A DNA stretch of 64,000 bases, from the NCBI GenBank assembly GCA_013397075.1, contig VWZS01008816.1, forward strand, positions 741,787 through 805,786, written 5' to 3'. The DNA comes from Rhabdornis inornatus. Taxonomy: Eukaryota > Chordata > Aves > Passeriformes > Rhabdornithidae. The notes beneath the pieces are model-generated. The model made no database searches, was not told the origin of the DNA, and saw only the letters and a program-made list of their open reading frames with translations. Both the position numbers and the translations under genes were made by a program. The stretch's first letter is position 1, and every line of letters begins with the position of its first letter. Shown here one piece after another: positions 50,813 to 61,645 of the stretch.

Positions 50813-53800
50813 CTAAAATGTGAAAGGTATAGTAAGGTCATAAAATCAGAACTCTTATGTTAGTCTATGTATAAGGATATAGTGGTTTCCAAACAGTTAA
50901 AACTGCAGTATTCAAGCAGTACTGAGAGTTTAACAGTTGAGAATTTTTTCCTAATGCAACTTTGTTTTATTTTGATTCTTAAAAAAAATTTAAATGTTCT
51001 CAACTGATTATCTTCAGAAATACAAAATATTCCAGACCTTGCAAAAAGAGAGTAGGCAGACTTTTACAGGCTGCAAACACAAAAAGACTGTTTGTAGTCT
51101 CGTCAGTTTATTTTGTGGACTGCTCTGTTATTGCTGTAATGCATAGATAAATAAATGTGTATGTGAACATAAGGAATAGAACTTTTGTGTAGTTTTGTTC
51201 TCCTGTATATGTAGAGAGCAGGGATAACTTGATGAAATACAAATTAAATAAAATAAACTGTTCTCTCTGCATATGCTATTTTTATGCACAGACCACTATA
51301 TTCAATGACATGCTTTTTAAAATTAACAAGTATTTCAAAACCAGAAAAAATTGCAATTTTCCCATCTGTTGTACCTATTTAAATCTATCAAGTAGATAGA
51401 TTTGCATTTTGCAAGACAGAAAGAACAGAGAAACACTCTGTCAAGCACAGTCCATAATATATGGGGATTATACAACTGTTAATCAAGTTGACAAGGATAT
51501 ATTTAGAAATTATCCTGAACTTTTCAATGGGACGCAATTTCATTTTCAGTATAATGCAACAGGGGAAAAGGGCTTAAGAGAGAAATACAGGAAAGACAGG
51601 CTTCAGCTGTGGCTCACCAGGAGCACAGATCAACACATCTATGAAAAAATGTACTGAATTGCTGATAAGTGACGTGCTAATAGATTTCAAGCATCTGGTC
51701 TCATCACCACTATTTTCTTGCATAACTGGGTTGTTCTTTTGGACCTCTCTCTCTTTTCCGAGTTTAGCTGTCACACAACTATAGTGGTACAAATAAAAAT
51801 GCATTCATATACTACCATAGTTTATCTCTCTAAATAATACTGGTCTCTTTTTCATTGCAAATTCACAAAACCAAATTATTGAAATGGGGTAATTGCCTCT
51901 ATAGAAAAATAATATATTGTGTGCCTTAAGAGAATTTGGTGTTTCTGTAGGATTTAAAGAACTCTGACTTCTATATAACATTAGTTATATATATAATGAC
52001 AACCGTATTTGTCTTAGTTAAGTGATAGTTTTAAAAATACCTCCTTAACATAATTCTTAAAATTTCCAGGATTCTTTATTTTTATGCATATAAAATTCTT
52101 TGCATTTTAGGAAGACAAGTGGCAACAAGATTTTTTATATCTCCCTAAAGAATTTGTTCGGTTACAAATTGCTTTTAGCTATATAGAAATTTAAAATTGC
52201 ATGTTCTTTCATGCTTTGCAATTTCTCTTTCCATTTACTAAAAATCTCAATGCTCTTACTAAGAAACAGCTTACTAAGAATTTTACAACATCTTGTAAAG
52301 ATTTTTTCAGCCTTATCTTATGGCACTTTTATCCCTGTTTAAATAGATCATGTATCTCTCCCCATGGGAATTAAGACATTAAAGTGGCTGAAATTAGCTG
52401 TAGATGCTAAGCAAAATGAAGTACATTGTACTACTCCTACTGAAGTAGGAGACTTGTTGCCTGTTAAAGTGTTGCAGAGAGAGAGAAATGCACACTATTG
52501 TCCTCATGGAGGACCAAAACAGAGTCATGAGGGTTTTGAAATAAAACGCAAATGCTGAGTAAATGCAGATAAGAGTTTCAGGTAGGCAGTAGATTGCATG
52601 TGGTCAGAAGGAACATGAAAAAGGACTTGCTTCTATTCAACTCAAACTGGAACCAAAAGAAGAGTAATTTTCAATGTTACTTAGCAAAGCCTATTTTAGA
52701 AGATGATAAAGGCAAGGCTTGGAGCCACACATATTTTCACAGCTTTACTCCACTGAATATAAATTGTGTTTAATGGTTTTATTTTGCACATATTTCTGCT
52801 GACTTTGGGGCATGGCCTGCAAACAAAACGGTAGTACTGACTTAACAGTCTTGCATTTCATGTTCCTCTTAGCCACTAGGACTAATTTTAATCATCTTGC
52901 CTCATTGTCCAAGAGAAATATTATCACACATAGAAAAAAATTGCTGTCTAGGCTGCACATTGAAGATCAGTATTCATCACACCATGCAGAATGCTAAGAC
53001 CAGTTTCAAGAGAAAACTTCAGCACTCCAAATTAATTTACTATGAATTTTTATATACAGAGCAGAGTTATTATTGGCTCTCCTAAGTCAGAGTTTTGAAG
53101 AGGAAAGATATATTTGCCAAGGCAGACTTATTGATTGGTAAGCTAAAGTTAGGGAACCCACTGAATATGAAGGGCAGCTGCACACGGTGTAAAATTACCT
53201 AAGCATTGTTTGCAAAAGGAAATTTTTTTTTTTTTTAGTTCCTCTGGGCAGTTGTGAGAATTAGAGAGGACATGACTTCTGACGTGGAACTTAGGCATAA
53301 CACTTCTGGTATGTTTTACATTGTAATAACAGTAATTACGGGGAAACAAACAAAAAAGAGAGCAATTAAAATTACTGGCTCATTTAAAGAAAATTTAAAT
53401 CCTGCTGCTGAAGGAGATAATATTCCAAAGTTCATTTTAGTGAAATAATTTAATTTCATATGTTGGATATCTTAAATTTAGTAAATAATATGTATGTGGG
53501 GGGGAAAAATTGTAATTTCCAAAAATTATGTTTTCTAGTGGAAGTGGCAGCAAATTTTATTTATGAAACTATTATGCTGTTTTTGGATTATTTCCCAAAA
53601 ACTTAAGTTTCTCTAACAATCTTTCCACACAGCTATAAAAGCCTCTAGAATACACTCACAGATAATGAAAAAAAAATGCATTGTGTAACCAGCAAAAAAG
53701 TGAACTTAATATTCGCAAAAATACCGCAAAATTAATTTTAATTAATTTGTTATTTAAAATCTGTTTACTCAAGCATAAGCAGAAAACTACAGTTTTATGT

Positions 53801-53894
53801 TCGTTTTGTGCTTCCTTCCAACCTACTATTCCAGCCTTGACATCTGCTGGGAAAGTAGCACAATGAGACTCCTGGAATGCATGTAGAATAACTT
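50813..53894. other. Unique AT-rich sequence, no gene identified
   Basis: A forward 82-codon frame at 51409-51657 (starting TTG) gives a polar, aromatic-containing peptide with N-x-T sequons. It has no recognised domain and no convincing splice sites. Other 60-66 codon frames (52364-52558, 53254-53448) are equally unassignable. No element was recognised. Confidence 0.45.
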
Positions 53895-55720
53895 CCTAAG
53901 CCAGGCAATAAATAGGCAGACCTACCACAGGGGAGGCAATACTGGACATCATGGTCACCAACACAAGTGAGCTAAGTGGGGACATTAAGACTGGAGGCAG
54001 CCTGGGCTGCAGCGTCATGTGCTGGTGGAGTTCACAGTCATGAGGGATATGGGTCAGATGAAGAGAAAAGTCAGGCCACTGAACTATAGGAAAGCAAACT
54101 TCCAGCTTTTCAAAGGAGATAGTCAATAGGACACCCTGGGAAGCTGCCTTCAGGGCAGAGGAACAGAACAGAGCTGGCAGATTTTTAAGGAAGTTGTCCA
54201 TAGAGTGCAAGAGCTATGATCCCCAGGCATAAGAAATCAGGCAAGGAAGGCAAGAGACCAGCATGTCTGAGTTGGCACCTGCTGGTCCAGCTAAAGGGCG
54301 AGAAGCAAATGCACAGGTAGGGGAAGAAGGGACAGGCACATTGGGGAGAGTATAGAGATGCAGTCTAGTTTTGCAGGGATGAGGCGAGGAAGGGAAAAAC
54401 AAAGCTTGAGCTGAACCTGGCAAGGGAAAAAATAATTAACAAGGAAAGCTTCTATGAGTATGTCAGGTAGAAAAGGAAGGTCAAAGAAGGTGTACCCCCA
54501 CAATAAACAAGGCTTCCAAACTGGTAACTACAGAGGAAAAGGCTGATATATTCAACAACTTTTTTTGCTTCAGTCTTCAATGGAAGTCTCTCTTCCCATA
54601 TCTCTGTAGTGAGTGGACACGAGACAAGGACAGGGGAGCAGAAGGCTTCCCATTTTAAGTGAATATTAAGTTCATGGCCAATGGAGAACCTGACTGTACA
54701 CACCTCCATGGGACCTGAGGTGCATCCCAGAGTCCTGAAGGAACTGGCTGATGTACATGTCAAGCCACAGTTCATGGTTTTTGAGAAGTCGTGGCAGTCA
54801 GGTAAAGTCCCAGGTGACTGAAAAAAGGGAAGAATTGCACCCATCTTTAAAAAGGGTGGAAGAGAGGGAACTACCAACCTGTGAGTTTCACTGCTGTGCC
54901 TGGAACAGATGCTATCCAGAGGCACGTGGAGGACAGGGAGGTGATTCATGACAACCAGCATGGCTTCAGTGAGGGCAAGTCTTGACTGACCAATTAGTGG
55001 CCTCATATGATGAAGATTTAATCGGTCTAGATTTCTGTAAGTACTTTGGCATGGTCCCCACAACATCCTTGTTTTTAAATTGGAGAGAGATGGTTTTGAT
55101 TGGTGGACTGTTTGATGGATAAGGACTTGGTTGGATGGTTACATGCAGAAGTTAGTGGTCAATGGCTCTATGTCCAGATGGAGACCTGTGACAAGTGGTG
55201 TTCCTCTGGGATCTGTGTTAGGACCAGTATTGATTAATATCTTTGCTAATGACATAGAAAAGAAATCCAGTGCACTCTCAGCAAATATGCAGATGACACC
55301 AGGCTGAGTGGTGTGGTTGACATTCCTGCTATCCAGAGGGACCTGGATGAACTTGAAAAGTGTGCGCATGGAAACCTCATAAAATTTAACAAGTTTAAGT
55401 GCTAGGTGCAGTACCTGAGTCAAGACAACCCCCAGTATCAGCACGGGCTGGGGGAGTAAAAAATCAAGAACAGTCCTGCTGAGAAGGACTTGGGGTTGCT
55501 GGTAGGTGAGAGGCTGGACATGACCCAGCCATGTGCACTCACAGCCCAGAAACCAAATGTGTCCTGGGCTCTACATCCAAACCAGTGTGGCCAGCAGGGG
55601 AAGGGAGGGGATTCTGCCCCTCTGCTCTGGTGAGACCCCACCTCAAGTGCTGTATGAAGCTCAAGAGGTTTGGAACTAGATGGTCCCTTCCAACACAAGT
55701 TATTATTCTATGATTCATTC
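53895..55720 (+). mobile_element. CR1 LINE, longest copy in the window, with 3' internal deletion
   Basis: About 1.83 kb in forward orientation. It begins upstream of the reverse transcriptase, in the endonuclease-RT linker (GGAGGCAGCCTGGGCTGCAG 53993-54012; GTGGAGTTCACAGTCATGAG). It runs through AAAAGGAAGGTCAAAGAAGG (54471-54490) and TTCTTAATGGAAGTCTCTC-like text, then the finger/palm codons (DNQHGF-like at about 54950-54970; TSGVPLGSVLGP-like at about 55190-55230; ADDTRLSGV at about 55290-55318). The C-terminal segment ends near 55660 and joins directly to the terminal GGAACTAGATGGTCCCTTCC, then TATTCTATGATTCA (55704-55717). The last part of ORF2 and most of the 3' UTR are therefore missing. 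The frame carries stops. The 204-codon minus-strand frame at 54452-55066 is an antisense shadow. Confidence 0.95.
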
Positions 55721-56646
55721 TGAATTTTTCCTGAATTAAGAGTTCCAGAAGTTATGTAAGAATTAAATGTAAGAAAATTCAAAGCAAAAACTTTTGGAAT
55801 AGATATTTTGTTTTAAAGAAAAAATGTTTTCAGTCATTCCCACTGATTCCTTCATGTGTTCTACTTATTCATTCTTCTATACTAGTACCAAATGACATAT
55901 ATTCAGTCCGTTAGGTTAGCATTACTTCTGGTGATGCAGAAGGTAAGTTTGCCAGCTTAGTTTTTTCTCAGCTGGTGACAATGAACTGATTTTTGGCTAA
56001 AATATTATTTATTTCTGATGATTCAACACTTTGTATGGCCTGATATTTCATCCCCAAGGTCTTCTATCCCCCACTTCACTCCCTGTAAATCTAAAGGCGA
56101 GGTTGGTGCGCGTTGCCTTATTATGGACTTCTTTATTTAAACCTATTGACACAAGTTTGTTCTACACAGGAAGTATTCTGAACACTGTTAAAGTACATAG
56201 CATCTGTTACCACTTTAATCACAGAGGCGTAAAGAGAACTGACTATCTGTGAATAAAATGGAAATTACTTTGAAGGTTCCAAATACTCCCCCAAAAAATG
56301 AGATAAAAAGCAAAAGAGATTAAATGTTGATGCCAAAAAATGATATATTTTTATTTAATAGCAAAAGAGGCAAAGAGAAAGAAAGAGAGAAGTAGAGAAG
56401 AGTTAGAAAAAGCTAAGATTACTTTAAAAAGCACAGGACAGGTCACCACCACTCTGCACTACCTTTGTTGCTGCTGAGACAGGGTATGGAGGAGAGAAGC
56501 AGTTTTTGCCTTTTTCCTTTTTTTGTAGTTTGTAGCATCTCACCTGCCACCTCTGATGCCCGGAGCAGTTTGGCTGGGATGCAGCAGCCCATCCCCCGGG
56601 ATGCAGGCGCAGTGCCCAGTGCCTGGCGGTGCTCTCACCACTGGAT
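55721..56646. other. Sequence before the ERV-like block, partly GC-rich
   Basis: AT-rich to about 56340, then a purine-rich stretch (GAGAAAGAAAGAGAGAAG near 56374-56391), then GC-rich sequence with CpGs from about 56530. The GC-rich part may belong to the neighbouring LTR element or to a second element. I cannot assign it. Confidence 0.4.
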
Positions 56647-56800
56647 GCAGGGTCAGGGTGAGGTTCTAGAGCTCACTGTGACTCCAGTCTGGGGGTGCAG
56701 GGTCAGGGTGAGGTTCCAGAGCTCACTGTGACTCCAGTCTGGGGTGCAGGTTTGGGATGAGGTTCCAGAGCTCACTGTAACCCCGCTCTGGGACTGCAGG
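56647..56800. repeat. About three tandem copies of a 49-50 bp minisatellite unit
   Basis: Units start at GCAG at 56647, 56697 and 56746, and a fourth GCAG follows at about 56796. Each contains GAGGTTCCAGAGCTCACTGT or a one-base variant, then a CTCTGGGG-like end. The first two units are nearly identical and the third is more diverged. Confidence 0.88.
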
Positions 56801-56831
56801 CTCCGGGGTTTTGCCCCAAGTGGTTGCTTCA

Positions 56832-56843
56832 GCTCCAGGGGGC
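56832..56843. promoter_or_regulatory. CTCF-like motif, weak candidate
   Basis: GCTCCAGGGGGC matches 10 of 12 positions of the CCACCAGGGGGC core as I recall it. It sits in GC-rich sequence just after the minisatellite. A single match without binding data is weak. Confidence 0.15.
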
Positions 56844-56951
56844 CTCAGGGTCTTGCAGCAGGCAATGGTGGGGAGTGGGGAGCCGTGGGAATCCTTAAAA
56901 TCTGAGGATTTTGGGAAAGCTGCAAAAAAGCAGGCCTCAGAGACAGCAAAC

Positions 56952-57463
56952 TGCAATTAGAGCTAAGCAGAAAGCATAAGGCATGTCAGCAGAAAAGTTA
57001 TATGAAATGTAGAAAGCAAGGACAAATAGAACAATGGTCTGTGTATTAAGGCTTGGCTAGAATAACTCTCTAAGCTGCAGAAAGTATATCTAGCAAGATA
57101 TTAGGAAGATCTAAGCTTAATAATGGAGCTCTGTGCATTGTATTTTAAGGTTTACAAGTTGGTGTTGTATTTGAAATAAGGAAGCATTGCTTTAACCAAA
57201 GGTAACTGTACTTACAGTTGTTGGATAGAACTACTTTCAATATGTTTTTGCTTTTGTGATTGGTCAAAAAACTTTCAAAATGCATTGTAGCATCACGTTC
57301 TCTGGCTGTTGCTGAGGATGTGAGCTGCTGGCATCTTCCCGCTCTCCCAACCTTGTAGTGACACTGATGCTTGGAGGCAAAAATAATAATAAAGCAGCTC
57401 AAGATGCATTCCACAGCAGTCCCGTCCCGTTTGTGCTTCTGTGCTTAAAACCTCTGGCCGGCA
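56952..57463 (+). mobile_element. Probable endogenous-retrovirus 5' LTR
   Basis: The approximate block from TGCAATTAG to GGCCGGCA has TG...CA ends. It carries an inverted CCAAT box (ATTGG, 57259-57263) in TGTGATTGGTC, and AATAAA (57388-57393) about 70 bp before the proposed end, the order expected for U3-R-U5. TGGTGCC (57469-57475) follows five bases later where a primer-binding site would lie, and a consensus splice donor GTAAGT lies at 57624-57629 in the leader. No gag, pol or env coding was recognised downstream. The family is unassigned and the left boundary is uncertain. An unrelated decayed element is possible. Confidence 0.42.
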
Positions 57464-58035
57464 TTAAATGGTGCCTGTCCTGTGTGAGGACTTACAGATT
57501 AGAAGAATATAAAAAAAGAAAAAGAAAAAGAAAAAGAAAACCGTGGACAGTTCCAGTGCTGGAGACCCAGGCTGTTAAAAGGAGGAATGGACTATCCCCT
57601 CGTTGTCTGCAGCTGATACAGCTGTAAGTAGCGAATCAGGGGCTCCTGGGTAATGAGATGGGAAATAATTTATTTAAAGCAGAATAAGACGTCTTTTATC
57701 AGCTTGAGACAATTTTAAGATATAAAGGATGTTCATACATCTCAAAACATGAACTAAAAGACGTATTAATCTGGGTAAAAGTGAATTCTCATAATATAGA
57801 CTTGAAGTCTGCTTTTACCTTTGATTTCTGGGACTAGATAAGCTGGAAAATTTACAACCTACTCTCTCTTAGAGAGGAAAAGACTTTGGTAAAATTCATC
57901 CCTGTTTCCAGAGCTTTCATGGAGAGTTTTAAACAGAATGATAGCAACAGATACTTTCTCGGACAACAAAACCAAGTATCTAGTCCTGGAACTTTAATTT
58001 CTGGATGGAGCTGAGCTATTGTCCTTCTCTGAGGA
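57453..58035 (+). repeat. 583-bp direct duplication, copy 1
   Basis: It starts at TCTGGCCGGCATTAAATGG and ends at CTTCTCTGAGGA just before an N. Every base I compared is the same in copy 2, with a constant offset of 584, so there is no net indel. It contains the putative LTR end, leader, AAAAAG tract and splice-donor-like site. Confidence 0.95.
57514..57541. repeat. AAAAAG simple repeat (repeated at about 58098-58125)
   Basis: Four to five AAAAAG units within the putative ERV leader. They are present in both copies of the 583-bp duplication and give Lys/Arg-rich artefact frames. Confidence 0.92.
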
Positions 58036-58036
58036 N
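58036..58036. other. Single N at the duplication junction
   Basis: One unresolved base separates the two identical copies. A one-base N between long exact repeats is typical of a contig join whose overlap was not removed. Confidence 0.98.
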
Positions 58037-58619
58037 TCTGGCCGGCATTAAATGGTGCCTGTCCTGTGTGAGGACTTACAGATTAGAAGAATATAAAAAA
58101 AGAAAAAGAAAAAGAAAAAGAAAACCGTGGACAGTTCCAGTGCTGGAGACCCAGGCTGTTAAAAGGAGGAATGGACTATCCCCTCGTTGTCTGCAGCTGA
58201 TACAGCTGTAAGTAGCGAATCAGGGGCTCCTGGGTAATGAGATGGGAAATAATTTATTTAAAGCAGAATAAGACGTCTTTTATCAGCTTGAGACAATTTT
58301 AAGATATAAAGGATGTTCATACATCTCAAAACATGAACTAAAAGACGTATTAATCTGGGTAAAAGTGAATTCTCATAATATAGACTTGAAGTCTGCTTTT
58401 ACCTTTGATTTCTGGGACTAGATAAGCTGGAAAATTTACAACCTACTCTCTCTTAGAGAGGAAAAGACTTTGGTAAAATTCATCCCTGTTTCCAGAGCTT
58501 TCATGGAGAGTTTTAAACAGAATGATAGCAACAGATACTTTCTCGGACAACAAAACCAAGTATCTAGTCCTGGAACTTTAATTTCTGGATGGAGCTGAGC
58601 TATTGTCCTTCTCTGAGGA
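58037..58619 (+). repeat. 583-bp direct duplication, copy 2
   Basis: Same as copy 1 from TCTGGCCGGCATTAAATGG to CTTCTCTGAGGA, after which the sequence continues uniquely with GCTCTTGGGTC. Probably the true genome holds only one of the two copies. Confidence 0.95.
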
Positions 58620-59869
58620 GCTCTTGGGTCTGGCTCAGGGTTCCTTCCCTTCTCCTGATGTGTCCGCGGTTTCCCCAGGCAGCGCAAACGACACCTCAAT
58701 CCCCAAACCAAGGGAATCAAATCAGCCTTCAGGGAGGGAAGGTATTCTGCTCCTTACTTTCCCCTCCACGTTTTGCACCAGATTTGCCTTCTTTTTTATG
58801 GGCCTCAAGGTGGGCTGCTCACAGTCCATCCCACACACATAGTTTTCAGGTGTTCAAAAGTGCTTTTGCTAAGCAGACATAATGACAAAGCACTTTTTGA
58901 AGCCTTTCTCTTGTTATCGGGCTCTCACATCATCTTAACCACAGAATTTTTATCTCAAAAAATTTTATTGTATGTGTTAGAAGTCTGTCAGTTCTTCTGA
59001 GTGTTTTGAATATTATTAAATTATGATAAAAAGCAGGTTTGCTACTTCATTCTAGCCTTTAAAAACCATAGACATGTAGAACTGGAGATGTCTGAAACAA
59101 TATATTGCTTCCATGTGTCTAAAGTTTTACCATCCAAGTCTGTTTTGGAGCCTGTCTCTTCAGTACCAGTTTCCTAATACTTCTGTCTTTCTTGGTGCAG
59201 ATTCCACAACAAATTATTTTTTAGATTCTTGTGATACGCTGAGGACCAGTCAGAATTATTTCTTTCTAACAGTCAATGAGCGCATTTTCTTCACTATTGG
59301 CTCACTATCGAGAAATTGGACTAAAGGAAAAATCTATACAGCTATACTTCAAAGCTCTAATTGACTCAGAGCAGTTTTGCTACAATCATCTAAGCATTTT
59401 GGAAGATATGTTCCTTAATTAAAGGTACATATCTTAAAGGCACATACCTTAAAGAAACCTTAATTCTTCTATCTTTTTTCTTTTTATTTAAGAAAAACAA
59501 AACTAGTTACCTTTTGTATCTCACAGCATTTCCTATTTTATCATTCTTGTAGGCTTTTTGTCCTCAGCTATTATTTTATGTCTTTTTCATAAAAAGTACT
59601 GCTATATACTTAAAAGAATGTGATGCTAGCAAAACTGACAAGAGGGGAAATAATTTCATTGCTTATAAGGTGAAGTACATCCTGTATCTCAGCTATATAT
59701 TTGCTTTTTTATTTTTCTTTCCTTTATTATAATATTGTATCATTGATGTGATTTACAGTCCTTTAAATCTATAGACAGATATTTTCTATTTTTGTGTGTC
59801 TCAATCTTAATTTACCTCCTGCCTGGTTCATATTATATTGCTTTTCCTTTTTGTTAACTTGATCTTAGT
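58620..59869. other. Sequence after the ERV-like leader, then AT-rich DNA
   Basis: Positions 58620-58850 are GC-richer, with CpGs (GTCCGCGG near 58661), and probably continue the ERV-like element, but no retroviral domain is readable. From about 58850 the DNA is AT-rich and unassigned. Confidence 0.4.
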
Positions 59870-60150
59870 AAATTGGAGTCAGGAGTTATTTTACAAGCTG
59901 ATTCAGATCTGTCTTTGAAAGTGTTTACTCTTCCTGTTTTGGTGATATCTGCAAAATGTCAAAGAGCATTTCACACTCTGTTGTCTGAATTATTCATGAA
60001 AACAGTGATTTGAACTGGTCCATCTTAAGTCTTTGCAAGGATCTTACATCGTATGTTCCGCAGCCTGAGTGCATTTTAAAGATGTGTTAGTTGAGTAATA
60101 CCTGTTGTGTACTCATAATGGTTTTTATCAAAGCTGTTGAACTTATTTTA
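59870..60150 (-). mobile_element. Possible ancient CR1/L3-type fragment, reverse
   Basis: GTGATATCTGCAAAATGTC (59942-59960), followed by ATTATTCATGAAAACAGTG (59990-60008), resembles the antisense of the LINE reverse-transcriptase segment around the FADD box. There the usual words are GTGTCATCTGCAAA and a following ATTAATGAAAATATT. The match is short and recalled from memory. It could be an outlying part of the element at 62945-63425 or chance. Confidence 0.2.
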
Positions 60151-60596
60151 TTTCACTGAAAAATACTGGAGAGCAGCATGATTTTAGAGAACAGATAGAT
60201 GTTGAGTGGTTGTGCTTTCTTCAAGGGGTTGGACATCCTGAGTGGCTCTATCCTGTTTTATCTTCAGTGCTTGTAAAGGCATAGCCCTTATGCTTTGTTC
60301 ATGTCTTTTACTGGTTTATTGTATGCATGTGATTAACTGATACCCTCTGATATTTCCCTTCCTCACCTGCTCCAGTACTTTTCCTTATATCTTGTTAAGT
60401 TCTATAAGCTATAGCAACCAGGTGAGTACATTTTCTAACAAAAGGTTATCTGCATAATTTAACTTCAAAGCTTGCTTATAAAAACAGTGTTTGAACCACA
60501 GTAGTGTTACTTTTTCAAGACTTGATTCCAGTGCTGTCCTTTTCTTTGGTAACAAAAGTTACTCCAGTTAGTTTAAAACTTAGGATTGTGAGGTCT

Positions 60597-60690
60597 ATAC
60601 ATGTATGTATGTATGTGAAGAAGTTTGTATACATATGCATATATTTATTTAACATTTATATGTACATGTGTTCATGTGCATACACATATA
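60597..60690. repeat. ATGT/ACAT-rich simple sequence
   Basis: ACATGTATGTATGTATGTG, then ATACATATGCATATAT and GTACATGTG units, directly beside the 3' end of the reverse CR1. A related GTATATATGTATAC stretch lies just past its other end (61653-61670). Confidence 0.8.
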
Positions 60691-60704
60691 ACAGAAGCAC
60701 AACA

Positions 60705-61645
60705 TAACAGAATATTCTGAGTTGGGAAGGAATCATTAGGATTATCAAAGTCCAACTCCTGGCCCTGCACCAAGACACCCCAAGAATCACACCATGAGCC
60801 TGAGACCATTCTTTAAATGCCTGAGTCTTGAACTGTACCAGGGTTAGGGCTGTGACCACTTCCCTGGGGACCCTGTTCCAGTGCCCAACCACCCTCTGGC
60901 TGAAGAACTTTTTTTCTAAAATCCAACCTAAACCTCCCCTGACACAGATCCAGGCCATTCTCTTGGGTCCTGTCCTTGGCTACCACAAAGAAAAAAGATC
61001 AGTGCCTGCCCCTCCTCTTCCCATCACAAGAAAATTGTAGACTGCAATGAGGTCTCCCCTCAGTCTCCTCTTCTCCAGGCTGAACAGATCAAGTGACCTC
61101 AGCTGCTCCTCATGCAGCTTCCCCTCCAGACCCTTCACCTTCTCTGCTGACCTCCTTTGGACACTCTCTAAGAGTTTAATTAATGTCTCTTTTATATTGT
61201 GGCACCCAGAACTGCCCCCAGCACTGGAGGTGAGGCTGTCCCAGCTCAGAGCAGAGCAGGACAATCCCCTTCCTTGCCTGGCTGGTGATGCTGTGCCTGG
61301 TGACCCCCAGGACAGGGTTGGCCCTCCTGGCTGCCAGGGCACTACTGACTCATTTTCCACTTACCATTGACCAGGAACCTCAGGTCCCTTTCCGTGGCAC
61401 TGCTTTCCAGCATCTCATTCCCCAATCTGTCTGTACATGCAGGGCTGCTCCATCCCAGGTCTTTCCTGGGATGAATCCAGCACTTTCCCTTGCTAGATCT
61501 CATACGTTTGGTGATTGCCCTTGTCTCTAATTTATTGAGGTGTCTCTCCAGAGCCTTGCTGCCTTGGAGTGAGCCAACAACTCCTCCCAGTTTTGTATCA
61601 TATGCAAACTTACTTAGTATCCTTTTAAGTCCTCCAGATTGTTTA
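60705..61645 (-). mobile_element. CR1 LINE, reverse orientation, ORF2 C-terminus and 3' end
   Basis: On the minus strand it begins in the FADDTKL region (FAYDTKLGGVVGS-like at about 61570-61610). It then shows the DRLGNEML segment, the region ending near 61190, and KVKGLEGKLHEEQL/LDLFSLEKRRLRGDL-like codons (about 61050-61140). Next is the 3' UTR with the antisense words CACTTCCCTGGGGACCCTG and GGCTGAAGAACTTTTTTTC. It ends near 60705 at AACAGAATATTCTGAG, a diverged terminus. It is 5'-truncated with stops, and in text it is closest to the forward CR1 at 46920. Confidence 0.94.

Noticed and set aside
54452..55066. 204-codon minus-strand open frame, the longest in the window
   Set aside because: It lies wholly inside the forward CR1 at 53895-55720 and reads the antisense of its reverse-transcriptase region.
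57358..58211. Two identical Lys/Arg-rich frames that look like a repeated gene
   Set aside because: They are the same AAAAAG-containing leader sequence seen twice because of the 583-bp duplication across the N.
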